Shown here: one piece after another, positions 36,715 to 45,409 of the stretch
How the letters are laid out: each line of letters starts with the position of its first letter
Position numbering within the stretch: position 1 is the stretch's first letter
NCBI RefSeq assembly: GCF_009720365.1
Contig: NZ_WBZD01000037.1
Location: 62,001 to 126,000 of the forward strand
DNA: 64,000 nucleotides
DNA from: Catellatospora paridis
Lineage (GTDB): Bacteria; Actinomycetota; Actinomycetes; Mycobacteriales; Micromonosporaceae
Reading direction: 5' to 3'
Made by a program: the position numbers and the translations under genes
The notes under the pieces: model-generated
What the model saw: only the letters and a program-made list of their open reading frames with translations
What the model was told of the DNA's origin: nothing
The model's database searches: none

Positions 36715-37860
36715 TTACTGGTTGGCGGACGCGCCGCCGACGCTCCAGGCGGCCGCGTCACCCAGCACGCCCACGGCGACGCCGCTGACGTTGATCGGGA
36801 TCTGGATCGGCGCGTACACCTGGGTGCCGTTCAGGATGCCGTGGTTGCCGGCGCTGATCATCTTGACGTCACCGTCGTGCTGGTGGTGGCGACCCTGGTG
36901 GTTGTGGCTGTGGTCGTGACCGTGGTCCGGGCAGGGCTGCGGCCGCGGGCGCGGCTTGGGCTTCGGGTGGTGGTTGTTGCCGCCACCGTGACCGCCGCAG
37001 CCGCTGTTGCAGGTCGTGCCGTTGCCGCCGCCGTTGCCGCCGGTGCTGTTGTTGCCCTCGGTGGCGTCGCTCTCGGTGTCGAAGCGGCCCATGGTGCCGA
37101 CCGCGTCCAGCGCGCCGATGTCGATCGCGTCGGCGCCGCGCGCCACACCCTGGTTGCCCAGCAGGCCGCCGACCACCGGCAGTCCGCCCTTGGTCAGGTC
37201 GCCGACCAGCGGCAGGCCGCCGTTGCCGAGGCTGCCGACGAGCGGGAGACCGCCGTTGCCGAGGTTGCCGACCAGCGGGAGGCCGCCCTTGGTCAGGTCG
37301 CCCACCAGCGGCAGGCCGCCGTTGGCCAGGCCGCCCACCAGCGGCAGGCCACCCAGCAGGTCGCCGGACTCGGCCGACTCGCGACCGTACCCGTCGTGGT
37401 CGTCGTCGTGGTCGCAGCGGCTGTCGCACTGGTGCTTCTTCTTGTGGTGGTCGCCGTCGATGTCGGCGCTCGCGCCGCCGTCGCACCACGCCGAGGCGCT
37501 GCCGAGCACGCCCGCGGCCACGCCGCACACGTTGATCGGAGCCTGGATCGGCGCGAAGACCTGCGTGCCGTTCAGGATGCCGTGGTTGTTGGTGCTGATC
37601 AGACGGGCGTCGAAGACACCGTCGAGCTCGGCGGCGCTGCCGCCGGTGCAGCCGGCGACCGCGTCACCGCCCACGCTCGCGGCGACGCCGCAGAGGTTGA
37701 TCGGAGCCTGGATCGGAGCGAAGACCTGGGTGCCGTTGAGCACCCCGGTGTTGCCCGCACTGATGACGGTGGCCTCGGCGTACGCGGCGGTGCCGGTGGC
37801 CATGACCGCGCCGGCAGTGAGAGCGCCGGCCTTCAGTGAGCGTCGAACCCACGTGTTCAT
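36715..37860 (-). CDS. Chaplin-like secreted protein with three domains and internal repeats
   Basis: A 381-residue secreted protein. A signal peptide ends at about residue 28 (TAAYA). Three chaplin-like domains lie at about 31-72, 87-127 and 331-381, each with the pattern SAGNxGxLNGTQVxAPIQxPIN. Domains 1 and 2 have the cysteine pair (C57/C71, C112/C126); domain 3 has serine at both places. Between domains 2 and 3 lie a His/Asp/Cys-rich patch, six 11-residue GGLPLVG repeats, a Gly/Asn/Cys-rich patch and a His/Pro-rich tract. Chaplins coat aerial hyphae and spores with amyloid-like films, but this long internal region is unusual. The ATG at 37860 begins the signal peptide. Confidence 0.85.
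   Translation of the reverse strand: MNTWVRRSLKAGALTAGAVMATGTAAYAEATVISAGNTGVLNGTQVFAPIQAPINLCGVAASVGGDAVAGCTGGSAAELDGVFDARLISTNNHGILNGTQVFAPIQAPINVCGVAAGVLGSASAWCDGGASADIDGDHHKKKHQCDSRCDHDDDHDGYGRESAESGDLLGGLPLVGGLANGGLPLVGDLTKGGLPLVGNLGNGGLPLVGSLGNGGLPLVGDLTKGGLPVVGGLLGNQGVARGADAIDIGALDAVGTMGRFDTESDATEGNNSTGGNGGGNGTTCNSGCGGHGGGNNHHPKPKPRPRPQPCPDHGHDHSHNHQGRHHQHDGDVKMISAGNHGILNGTQVYAPIQIPINVSGVAVGVLGDAAAWSVGGASANQ
37161..37353 (-). repeat. Six tandem 33-bp repeats (GGLPLVG units)
   Basis: Six in-frame 11-residue repeats, GGLPLVGxLxx, the last reading GGLPVVGGLLG. Two spacer dipeptides (TK and GN) each occur twice, suggesting duplication of repeat blocks. They form the centre of the chaplin-like protein. 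Confidence 0.85.
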
Positions 37861-38482
37861 AGTGGTAGGGACCTCTTTCGATCGTCGGAGACATCCGACC
37901 GACCGATCGAGGCGGTGCAAGAGGTGTCCAGTTCGCCCAGGCACAGGCGAAAGGTCACCGCACGATCGGTCAATGTGGACACGTCTAGCCGCGCTCAATT
38001 TGCGAGGTTCGCGACCACTCGGACCAACGAAGTCCCACTGGGGCTGACATGTCAGCGACAAGTTCCCGACACTTTGACCAGCCAATATGTACAGGTTTGT
38101 CCGGATTTGACCACGATCCAGAAGGTTCCACGGACCACCCGCCGCAACACCTAACGACGCGGCCCCTCATCCGTCGCTCGGCTGCCCCACATCGTCCGAA
38201 CGTATGACCTCACCAGTCGCCACCCGCCGACGCTCACCCCTGCGCGGCCCCGGATGCGCCCACGCCGTGCCGCGCAAGATCATCCGACTTGCCCGGCAGG
38301 TGTGCGTATCTTGAGCGCGCATTCGCCCATGTGCCGGGCAAGCCGAGCGATCATGCCCGGCCCGGCGCGGTCCGGCGCGGTGCGCGGTCGTGGGTGGTCG
38401 TGGGGCATTGGGTGTGGACATGGTCGCGCCCACCGTCGCGTGCCGGTGGGCACGGGAGGTGGGCGCGGGGTGGTGCGGAAGG
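37861..38482 (-). promoter_or_regulatory. Upstream region of the chaplin-like gene and 3' region of crp
   Basis: 622 bases without a credible gene. The part near 37861-38160 should hold the chaplin-like promoter and leader; CGATCG repeats flank a small symmetric element at about 37877-37910. A hairpin at 38288-38342 (arms CTTGCCCGGCA / TGCCGGGCAAG) probably ends crp transcription. The stretch 38355-38395 has short CCGGCGCGG direct repeats. Confidence 0.4.
38288..38342 (-). terminator. Hairpin downstream of crp
   Basis: Perfect 11-bp arms CTTGCCCGGCA (38288-38298) and TGCCGGGCAAG (38332-38342), about 140 bases after the crp stop. Confidence 0.5.
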
Positions 38483-39160
38483 TCAGACGCGGGCGCGTCG
38501 GGCCAGGCGCTCCGGGTCCAGGATGATGACGCTCTTGCCGTCGAGGCGCAGCCAGCCGCGCGAGGCGAAGTCGGCCAGGGCCTTGTTCACCGTCTCGCGC
38601 GAGGCGCCGACGAGCTGCGCCAGCTCCTCCTGGGTGAGGTCGTGGGTCACCCGGAGCACGCCGCCGTCGCGGGTGCCGAATCGGCCCGCCATCTGCAACA
38701 GGTTCTTGGCGACCCGGCCGGGCACGTCGGTGAAGATGAGGTCGGCCAGCGCGTCGTTGGTGCGGCGCAGGCGGCGGGCCAGCACGCGCAGCAGCTGCTC
38801 GGCGATCTCGGGCCGGTTGTTCAGCCAGGGGCGCAGGGCCTGCTTGCGCAGCCGGGCCAGGCGCACGTCGGTCACCGCGGTGGCCGTGGCGGTGCGCGGG
38901 CCGGGGTCGAACAGGGAGAGCTCGCCGAGCATGTCGGAAGGCCCCATCACGGAGACGAGGTTCTGCCGGCCGTCGGCGGCGCGTCGGCCCAACTTGATCT
39001 TGCCGGAGAGTACGATATAGAGGCTGTCTCCAGGCTCACCCTCGTTGAACACGATCTCGCCCTTGCGGATCTCGATCGTTTCCATCTCACGAGCAAGTGC
39101 CTCGGCGGCCTCCGGGTCGACACCCTGGAAGATCCCGCTACGAGCCAGCACCTCGTCCAT
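38483..39160 (-). CDS. crp: cAMP-receptor-type transcription regulator
   Basis: A 225-residue Crp/Fnr regulator. The cyclic-nucleotide domain (about 20-130) has the phosphate-binding-cassette region [20 protein letters not shown] (R and T contact cAMP in Crp/GlxR). A long dimerisation helix leads to a winged helix with [20 protein letters not shown] as recognition helix. It is the actinobacterial Crp/GlxR type (M. tuberculosis Rv3676, same place before nth) and should bind TGTGA-N6-TCACA sites. The ATG at 39160 gives the usual N-terminus [11 protein letters not shown]. It is divergent from the CapA gene. Confidence 0.95.
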   Translation of the reverse strand: MDEVLARSGIFQGVDPEAAEALAREMETIEIRKGEIVFNEGEPGDSLYIVLSGKIKLGRRAADGRQNLVSVMGPSDMLGELSLFDPGPRTATATAVTDVRLARLRKQALRPWLNNRPEIAEQLLRVLARRLRRTNDALADLIFTDVPGRVAKNLLQMAGRFGTRDGGVLRVTHDLTQEELAQLVGASRETVNKALADFASRGWLRLDGKSVIILDPERLARRARV

Positions 39161-39333
39161 CGCCTACCTCCATCGACGCGGATCGTGGGCATACCGTGGA
39201 TTAACTCGTCGCTACACGTACGCCGCGCGAGGTCAGTCTAGGCGCACGCAGGTGGCAACCGGACGCCAACCCCCGTAATCCTGCGACCTCGGCCGGTGCC
39301 GGTCGTGGCACCGGGCGGGTAGAGTGCCCGGCG

Positions 39334-40584
39334 ATGTCCACACACCCCCTGAGCCGCCCCGATACCCCCGCATCGTCCGCGCAAACGCCGCCCCGCTCCA
39401 CCATGGACCGGGTGTTCGGGTCGCTTCGCGCGCGTCCGGGGGTCTCTGCCGCGGGCGCGATCGTGCTCCTTGTCACAGTCGTCGGCCTGGGCTTCTCGGC
39501 CCTGACCTCGCCGGCCGACGCCGTCACGGCGCAGTGGCACACCCCGGAGGGTGCCGCCGTCACGCCGACGACCGCCCCCGCCGAGCCCACCGCGGACCCG
39601 GCGGCCAACGCCATCAGTATGTCCGCGACCGGCGACATCATCATGGGCGACGCGCCGCAGGATCTTCCGCCGAACGGCGGCAAGGGCTACTTCGACAAGA
39701 TCAAGCCGTTGCTGCCCGCGGATCTGGTGATGGGCAACCTGGAGCAGCCGATCACGGACGAGACGGGCACCGGCAAGTGCCCGCAGCCCAAACCGGGCGA
39801 GCCGGTCAACTGCCACCAGTTCCGGGTGCCGCCGTCCTACGCCCAGCACCTGGTGGACGCCGGGTTCGACCTGCTCAATACGGCCAACAACCACAGCCGT
39901 GACTTCGGCAACGCCGGGTTCACCAACACCCAGCGGGCGCTGGACTCCGCCGGGCTCAAGCACACCGGGGCCACCAACCAGATCACCGTCGCCGACGTCA
40001 AGGGCGTGAAGGTCGCGGTGCTGGGCTTCTCCTCGTACGCCGGCAACAACCCCCTGCTCAACCTGACTGCGGCCAAGACGATCGTGGCGAAGGCCGCGGA
40101 GCAGGCGGACCTGGTCGTGGTGCAGGTGCACATGGGCGCCGAGGGTGCGGACAAGAGCCACGTCCGGCCGGGCACCGAGAACTTCCTGGGCGAGAACCGG
40201 GGCAATCCGCACGCCTTCGCCCGTGCCGTGATCGACGCCGGCGCCGATCTGATCATCGGGCACGGCCCGCACGTGGTGCGCGGCATGGAGTTCTACAAGG
40301 GCCGGCTCATCGCGTACAGCCTGGGCAACTTCGCCGGCGGCGGCCAGCTGCGCAGCGAGGGCCGGCTGGGCTGGGGCGGCGTGCTGAAGGTGACCCTGAA
40401 CCCGGACGGCGGCTTCGTCTCCGGGCAGTTCCACTCCACGATCTTCAGCGGCACGCACGGCGTCCCGCAGCCCGACACCAAGGAGCGGGCGCTCGGGCTG
40501 ATCACCCAGATGACCAAGGAGGACTTCGGCGCGAGCGGCGCGGTGCTGAGCGCGGACGGGGCGATCAGCGCACCCGCGACGTAG
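39334..40584 (+). CDS. CapA-family metallophosphatase-like protein
   Basis: A 416-residue protein. One membrane segment (about residues 33-55) anchors an external PGA_cap domain, a calcineurin-like fold with [48 protein letters not shown] and [14 protein letters not shown]. CapA proteins take part in poly-gamma-glutamate synthesis in Bacillus, but in actinobacteria without capBC their role is open; no capB or capC is seen here. A Thr/Pro/Ala linker joins anchor and domain. It lies 10 bases before nth and may lead that operon. Confidence 0.9.
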   Translation: MSTHPLSRPDTPASSAQTPPRSTMDRVFGSLRARPGVSAAGAIVLLVTVVGLGFSALTSPADAVTAQWHTPEGAAVTPTTAPAEPTADPAANAISMSATGDIIMGDAPQDLPPNGGKGYFDKIKPLLPADLVMGNLEQPITDETGTGKCPQPKPGEPVNCHQFRVPPSYAQHLVDAGFDLLNTANNHSRDFGNAGFTNTQRALDSAGLKHTGATNQITVADVKGVKVAVLGFSSYAGNNPLLNLTAAKTIVAKAAEQADLVVVQVHMGAEGADKSHVRPGTENFLGENRGNPHAFARAVIDAGADLIIGHGPHVVRGMEFYKGRLIAYSLGNFAGGGQLRSEGRLGWGGVLKVTLNPDGGFVSGQFHSTIFSGTHGVPQPDTKERALGLITQMTKEDFGASGAVLSADGAISAPAT

Positions 40585-40594
40585 GCTCTCTGCC

Positions 40595-41335
40595 GTGGTA
40601 TCGGTGACGGGCGAGACCGACCTGGCGCGCAAGCGCCGGGTCCGGCGGATGGCGCGCGAACTCGCCGTCATCCATCCAGACGCGCACTGCGAGCTGGACT
40701 TCACTGACCCCCTCGAACTGGCGGTCGCCACCATCCTGTCGGCGCAGACCACCGACGTGCGGGTCAACCTGACCACCCCGGCCCTGTTCGCGAAGTACCG
40801 CACCGCCGCCGACTACGCCGGGGCGGACCGGGTCGAGCTGGAGGAGATGCTCCGCCCGACCGGCTTCTTCCGGAACAAGGCGGCCTCCCTGATGGGCCTG
40901 GGCCAGCAGCTCGTCGACCGGTTCGGCGGCGAGCTGCCGCGCACCCTGCCGCAGCTGGTGACGCTGCCCGGCATCGGCCGCAAGACCGCCAACGTGATCC
41001 TCGGCAACGCCTTCGGCGTCCCCGGCATCACCGTGGACACCCACTTCCAGCGGCTGGTCAACCGCTGGGCGTGGACGGCGGAGACCGACCCGGTGAAGAT
41101 CGAGCACGCGGTCGGGGCGCTGGTCGACAAGCGCGACTGGACGATGCTGTCGCACCGGGTGATCTTCCACGGTCGCCGGGTCTGCCACGCCCGCAAGCCC
41201 GCCTGCGGCGCCTGCCCGCTGGCGAGCATGTGCCCGTCGTACGGCACCGGCCCGACCGATCCCGCCGAGGCGGTCAAGCTGCTCAAGGGTCCGCGTGCCG
41301 CGGAGATCGCCGCCCTCGCCGGGGTCGGCGCATGA
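40595..41335 (+). CDS. nth: Endonuclease III
   Basis: A 246-residue base-excision DNA glycosylase/AP lyase for oxidised pyrimidines. The helix-hairpin-helix [13 protein letters not shown] carries the catalytic K130; D148 lies in TVDTHFQRL. The iron-sulfur loop C-x6-C-x2-C-x5-C ([17 protein letters not shown]) is intact. The GTG at 40595 gives a normal N-terminus. The TlpA-like reading frame begins at the overlapping ATGA. The gene order crp, nth, TlpA-like, Nudix, marP equals Rv3676-Rv3671c. Confidence 0.96.
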   Translation: MVSVTGETDLARKRRVRRMARELAVIHPDAHCELDFTDPLELAVATILSAQTTDVRVNLTTPALFAKYRTAADYAGADRVELEEMLRPTGFFRNKAASLMGLGQQLVDRFGGELPRTLPQLVTLPGIGRKTANVILGNAFGVPGITVDTHFQRLVNRWAWTAETDPVKIEHAVGALVDKRDWTMLSHRVIFHGRRVCHARKPACGACPLASMCPSYGTGPTDPAEAVKLLKGPRAAEIAALAGVGA

Positions 41336-41394
41336 GCCTGCCCACCCAGCGGGCCCGCCGTCAGGGCCTGCACCAGGCCGCGCTTTCCGGGAAA

Positions 41395-42072
41395 ATGTCG
41401 CCACCCGCCGCCGTGAAGCGGCGTCTTTCCGTGACGGGCGCCCTGGCTGCGGCCGTGACCGCCGCGACCCTGCTGGCCGGGTGCACGGCTTCGGGCGCGG
41501 CGCAGCCCGATGAGCCGGTGCCGCAGCCGTTCGCGGCCTGCGCTCCGCTCATCGGCGGCCCGGCCGCCCCGAACGCGACCCTCCCGTCGAGCGACACCGC
41601 GGCACCCGGCGGCACGGCCGCCACCGCGTCCGGCGGGGCCGGTTCGGGCGGCGGCAAGACCCGCGTGATCCGGCTGCCGGACCTGTCCCTCGACTGCATG
41701 GCCGGGGGCGCTCCGGTGCGCCTGGCCGAGTTGCGCGGGCCGCTGGTGATCAACCTGTGGGCGTCCTGGTGCCCGCCGTGCCGCCAGGAGTTGCCCGCCT
41801 TCCAGCGGCTGGCCGAGAGCGGCCGGGTGCCGGTGCTCGGTGTGGTCACCGAGGACGGCCGCGACGCGGCGGCCTGGCTCGCCGACGAGCTGAAGGTGAG
41901 CCTGCCGACCGTGTACGACCGGTCCGGCGGGCTTAAGACCGCCGTCGGCGAGAACCTGCTGCCGCTGACGCTGTTCGTCGGGGCGGACGGCCGGGCGACC
42001 GTCTACCGCGACGTCGCGCTGACCGACCAGACCCTGGCGCAACGGGTCGAGCAGCACTTCGGCCGTGCATGA
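41395..42072 (+). CDS. TlpA-like thioredoxin-fold lipoprotein
   Basis: About 225 residues. The signal peptide ends in lipobox LLAGC, so the protein is anchored outside the membrane. An 85-residue Pro/Ala/Gly linker follows, then a TlpA/ResA-like thioredoxin domain with the redox motif WASWCPPC. It should reduce or isomerise disulfides of exported proteins and is the counterpart of Rv3673c. The ATG at 41395 (MSPPAAVKRRLSV) is preferred because it gives a normal signal peptide. An in-frame ATG at 41332 overlaps the nth stop as ATGA and could also be used through coupling, but would give a 50-residue signal peptide. Confidence 0.88.
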   Translation: MSPPAAVKRRLSVTGALAAAVTAATLLAGCTASGAAQPDEPVPQPFAACAPLIGGPAAPNATLPSSDTAAPGGTAATASGGAGSGGGKTRVIRLPDLSLDCMAGGAPVRLAELRGPLVINLWASWCPPCRQELPAFQRLAESGRVPVLGVVTEDGRDAAAWLADELKVSLPTVYDRSGGLKTAVGENLLPLTLFVGADGRATVYRDVALTDQTLAQRVEQHFGRA

Positions 42073-42094
42073 ACGGGCGCAACGAGGGGAAGTC

Positions 42095-42781
42095 ATGAGC
42101 GAAGTGGCCACCAGGCAGCCGCCGGCATGGTTCGAACCGCTGCTGACCCGGGTGCGCGCCGCGCGTGCCGTCGACTTCACCCGCATCCCGACCCCCGACG
42201 AGGGCGGCCGGCCCGCCGCCGTGCTCATCCTGCTGGCCGAGGGCGAGCAGGGCCCTGACGTGCTGATCATGCAGCGCTCCGCGACCCTGCGCAACCACGC
42301 GGGCCAGCCCGCGTTCCCCGGCGGCGCGGTGGAGCCGGAGGACGCCGACCTGACCGCGACCGCGCTGCGCGAGGCGAACGAGGAGGTCGGGCTGGACCCG
42401 ACCAGCGTCACCGTGCTGGCGCAGCTGCCCACGCTGTGGATCCCGGTCACCGACTTCCTGGTCACCCCCGTGCTGGCCTGGTGGCATGCGCCGCACCCGG
42501 TCGGCGCGCACGACCCGCGCGAGGTGGCGCACGTGGCCCGGCTGCCGCTGGCCGAGCTCGCGGATCCGGACCACCGGCTGCGGGTGCGCCACTCCAGCGG
42601 GTGGATCGGCCCGGCGTTCCAGTCGCGCGGCATGCTCGTCTGGGGTTTCACCGCCGGCGTGCTGTCCACGCTGCTCGAACTCGGCGGCTGGGCGCGGCCC
42701 TGGCCCACCGACCGGATCGAGGCCCTGCCCACCCCGCCCGCCACGCTTAGTGGCACCGCCGATGTCCCTTCCGTAGGCTGA
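42095..42781 (+). CDS. Nudix hydrolase (CoA pyrophosphatase-like)
   Basis: A 228-residue Nudix hydrolase. The combined signature LRNHAGQPAFPGGAVE followed by ATALREANEEVGLD is the CoA/NADH-type form (UPF0035) of the Nudix box, with the REANEEVG metal-binding helix intact. It probably cleaves CoA or a related dinucleotide. It corresponds to Rv3672c. The ATG at 42095 follows GAGGGGAAG. The marP gene begins 4 bases after its stop, so they are one operon. Confidence 0.92.
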   Translation: MSEVATRQPPAWFEPLLTRVRAARAVDFTRIPTPDEGGRPAAVLILLAEGEQGPDVLIMQRSATLRNHAGQPAFPGGAVEPEDADLTATALREANEEVGLDPTSVTVLAQLPTLWIPVTDFLVTPVLAWWHAPHPVGAHDPREVAHVARLPLAELADPDHRLRVRHSSGWIGPAFQSRGMLVWGFTAGVLSTLLELGGWARPWPTDRIEALPTPPATLSGTADVPSVG

Positions 42782-42785
42782 GCCG

Positions 42786-43964
42786 ATGTCGGTCGTCGAC
42801 GGTGTCCTGATCATCCTGCTGTTGCTGTTCGGTGTGAGCGGCTACCGGCAGGGTTTCGTGGTGGGCGTGCTCTCGTTCATCGGATTCTTCGGGGGCGCCC
42901 TGATCGGCCTCCAGCTCGGGCCGCTGCTCGCCGGGCTGCTCGACGACTCGGTGCTCAAGCTCGTGGTGTCGCTCATCGCCGTGTTCGGCCTGGCCGTGCT
43001 CGGCCAGTCGCTGGCCGGCTGGTGGGGCGGCAAGCTGCGGCGGGCGATCACCAACCGGGCCGGGCAGACCGTCGACGACCTGGGCGGCGCGGTGGTCTCG
43101 GTGCTCGCCGTGTCGCTGGTGGCCTGGCTGGTCGCGGTGCCGCTGAGCGACGCCGCGCAGCCCGGGCTGGCCAAGGCGGTGCGCAGCAGCAGCCTGCTCG
43201 CGGCGATCGACTCGGTGATGCCGGGCGAGGCGAAGGCGCTGACCGAGGCGCTGCGCGACACCGTCGACACGAACGGCTTCCCCGAGGTGTTCGGCGACCT
43301 GGTGCCGACCCAGGTCAAGGAGGTGCCTGCGCCGGATCCGAAGCTGAAGGGGTCGCAGGTCGTGCTGAACGCCAAGAAGTCCGTGGTGAAGGTGCTCGGC
43401 AGCGCGCCGAGCTGCAGCCGCCGCATCGAGGGCTCCGGCTTCGTCTTCGCCGACGAGCACGTGATGACCAACGCGCACGTGGTGGCCGGCACGAAGACGA
43501 TCCGGATCGAGCTCAACGGGGCCCGGCTTACGGGCAAGGTCGTGGTGTACGACCCCGAGCGCGACCTCGCCGTGATCCACGTGCCGTCGCTGAACGCGCC
43601 GGTGATGCGCTTCGCGAACTCGCCCGCCAAGACCGGCGCCGACGCGATCGTGCTGGGCTTCCCGCTGGACGGGCCGTACGACGCGCAGTCGGCGCGGGTG
43701 CGCGACGTCGGCGACATCACCGGCCCGGACATCTACGAGGACGGCACCGTCACCCGCGAGGTCTACACCATCCGCGGCCTGGTGCGCAGCGGCAACTCGG
43801 GCGGCCCGCTGGTCGCCGCGGACGGCAGCGTGCTCGGTGTGATCTTCGCGGCGGCCGCCGACGACCCCAACGTCGGCTACGCGGTCACCGCGGACGAGGC
43901 CTCCACGGTCGCGCTGATGGGCCGCACCCGCACCAGCGGGGTGGGCACCGGCAAGTGCGCCTGA
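42786..43964 (+). CDS. marP: Membrane serine protease of the MarP type
   Basis: A 392-residue protein with four CvpA-like membrane segments (about residues 5-20, 25-50, 57-80, 100-120) and an external trypsin-like protease. The catalytic triad is H231 (TNAHVV), D260 (ERDLAVI) and S338 (RSGNSGGPL). C210 and C391 correspond to the redox-sensitive disulfide pair of M. tuberculosis MarP, where the protease protects against acid and oxidative stress by cleaving a peptidoglycan hydrolase. The same role is inferred. It converges with the mycosin gene 62 bases downstream. Confidence 0.94.
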   Translation: MSVVDGVLIILLLLFGVSGYRQGFVVGVLSFIGFFGGALIGLQLGPLLAGLLDDSVLKLVVSLIAVFGLAVLGQSLAGWWGGKLRRAITNRAGQTVDDLGGAVVSVLAVSLVAWLVAVPLSDAAQPGLAKAVRSSSLLAAIDSVMPGEAKALTEALRDTVDTNGFPEVFGDLVPTQVKEVPAPDPKLKGSQVVLNAKKSVVKVLGSAPSCSRRIEGSGFVFADEHVMTNAHVVAGTKTIRIELNGARLTGKVVVYDPERDLAVIHVPSLNAPVMRFANSPAKTGADAIVLGFPLDGPYDAQSARVRDVGDITGPDIYEDGTVTREVYTIRGLVRSGNSGGPLVAADGSVLGVIFAAAADDPNVGYAVTADEASTVALMGRTRTSGVGTGKCA

Positions 43965-43967
43965 GCC

Positions 43968-44049
43968 GTCACCGGCCGTCGGGCGCCTGCTGAGGACTCA
44001 GCGGCTTCGGGCAGCCCGGCTCGGTGTCACCGGCCGTCGGGCAGCCTGC
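43968..44049. repeat. Direct repeat between marP and mycP
   Basis: GTCACCGGCCGTCGGGC occurs at about 43968-43984 and again at about 44026-44042, each followed by a CCTGCT motif. The second copy encodes the mycosin C-terminus and stop, so the first is a duplicate of that gene end. Confidence 0.6.
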
Positions 44050-45331
44050 TCGATTTGAGGTCCGCGCGGCGCAGCGCGGTGATCGCGCCGCCCGCCAGCG
44101 CGACGACCCCGACCAGGGCCAGGTTCAGCCCACCGCGCTCGCGGCGCGGCAGCGCCTCGGCGGTGGCCTCGGCCGTGGCGGACGGCGATGTGGCCGGCGA
44201 GGGGCTCCTCGTCTGGGCCGGTGCCGTGCCGAAGCCCGCCTTGCCCGGCGGCGGCGCGGTGTCCAGCGTGTTCGTCCGGACCGGTGTCACCTCGGCGGTC
44301 AGCGCGGCGACCGGATCGACCAGGCCGTAGCCGTACTCGTCGTCGCGTCCCGCCGGCCCGAGATCCTGCGCGGTCGTGATCAGGCGCTGCACCACCTCGG
44401 CGGCGGGCATGTCCGGCCAGCGGGAGCGGACCAGGGCTGCGGTCGCCGACACCAGCGGGGCGGCGAAGCTGGTGCCCTGCACCTTCCAGTAGCCGCCGGG
44501 CCGGGCGCCGACCAGGTCGGTGCCGGGCGCGGCCAGCACGGCCTGCTCGCCGGTGAGCGAGCCCTGCCAGAGCTGGTGTTGGGTGCCAGGAGCGATCGCG
44601 GTGACCGCGAGCACGCCCGGCTCGCGGGCCGGATACCAGATCTCGGTGGGGCCTCCGGTGCTCACGTTGCCGACGCAGGCGACCACGACGACGTCCTTGG
44701 CGAACGCGTAGTCGATGGCCTCGGCCAGCGCGTCGCTGGCGATGCCGCCGCCCAGGGACAGGTTCACCACGTGCGCGCCGTGGTCCACCGCCCAGCGGAC
44801 CCCTTCGGCGACCACCCGCGCGTCGTCGTACTTGTTGCCCTCGTCGAGCACCCGTACCGGCAGGATCTTCGCCTTCGGCGCGAGCCCGACGACCCCGCGG
44901 CCGTCGTCGGCGCGGCCGGCGATCAGCGCGGCGACCGTCGTGCCGTGGCCGACCGGGTCGTCGCGGCCGTCGCCGGAGTTGTCCACCAGGTCCAGGCCGT
45001 TCAGCACCTGGCCGTTCAGATCGGCATGGTCGCCGACGCCGGAGTCGACCACCGCGACGGTGACGCCCGCGCCGTCGGCCAGCTGCCACGCCCGCGTGGC
45101 GTGCAGCGTGGCCAGCTGCCACTGGTCGTCGGCGGTGCCGGCACGGGACGCGCGCTGCTCCGCGGCGCCTGCCCGCAGCTCTGCGACCTCGGGCGTGGCG
45201 GCGTCCTGCGGCGTGGTCGCGGCCAGGCTGCCCAACGCGGCCAGTATCAGCGCCCCCACGACGCGTAGCAGCGCCGTCGCATCTTTTCGCGGCACGGCGC
45301 TGACCAGGCGGGGAGTCCGGAGTCTGGACAC
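44027..45331 (-). CDS. mycP: Type VII secretion mycosin (subtilisin-like protease)
   Basis: A 434-residue membrane-anchored subtilase. A signal peptide/anchor near the N-terminus leads to a subtilisin domain with D96 (VVDSGVGDH), H129 (GHGTTVAAL), N222 and S288 (VQGTSFAAP). A Pro/Ser/Thr linker and C-terminal membrane segment (LALVGVVALAGGAI) follow. This is the MycP layout; mycosins stabilise type VII secretion complexes and process substrates. The GTG at 45331 is chosen since upstream residues are not signal-like, but its ribosome site is weak. It is followed in the same direction after eccD, 78 bases upstream. Confidence 0.9.
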   Translation of the reverse strand: MSRLRTPRLVSAVPRKDATALLRVVGALILAALGSLAATTPQDAATPEVAELRAGAAEQRASRAGTADDQWQLATLHATRAWQLADGAGVTVAVVDSGVGDHADLNGQVLNGLDLVDNSGDGRDDPVGHGTTVAALIAGRADDGRGVVGLAPKAKILPVRVLDEGNKYDDARVVAEGVRWAVDHGAHVVNLSLGGGIASDALAEAIDYAFAKDVVVVACVGNVSTGGPTEIWYPAREPGVLAVTAIAPGTQHQLWQGSLTGEQAVLAAPGTDLVGARPGGYWKVQGTSFAAPLVSATAALVRSRWPDMPAAEVVQRLITTAQDLGPAGRDDEYGYGLVDPVAALTAEVTPVRTNTLDTAPPPGKAGFGTAPAQTRSPSPATSPSATAEATAEALPRRERGGLNLALVGVVALAGGAITALRRADLKSSRLPDGR

Positions 45332-45409
45332 AGTGCCGCCATTCTCACACGGCTTTCCGCGCGGAGGAAGAATCGCCGCCCGTCTCACTGAGACGGGCCG
45401 ACGAGCCGA

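Noticed and set aside
37161-37353. Possible CRISPR or intergenic satellite
   Set aside because: The 33-bp units are in frame in a secreted protein with signal peptide and chaplin-like domains.
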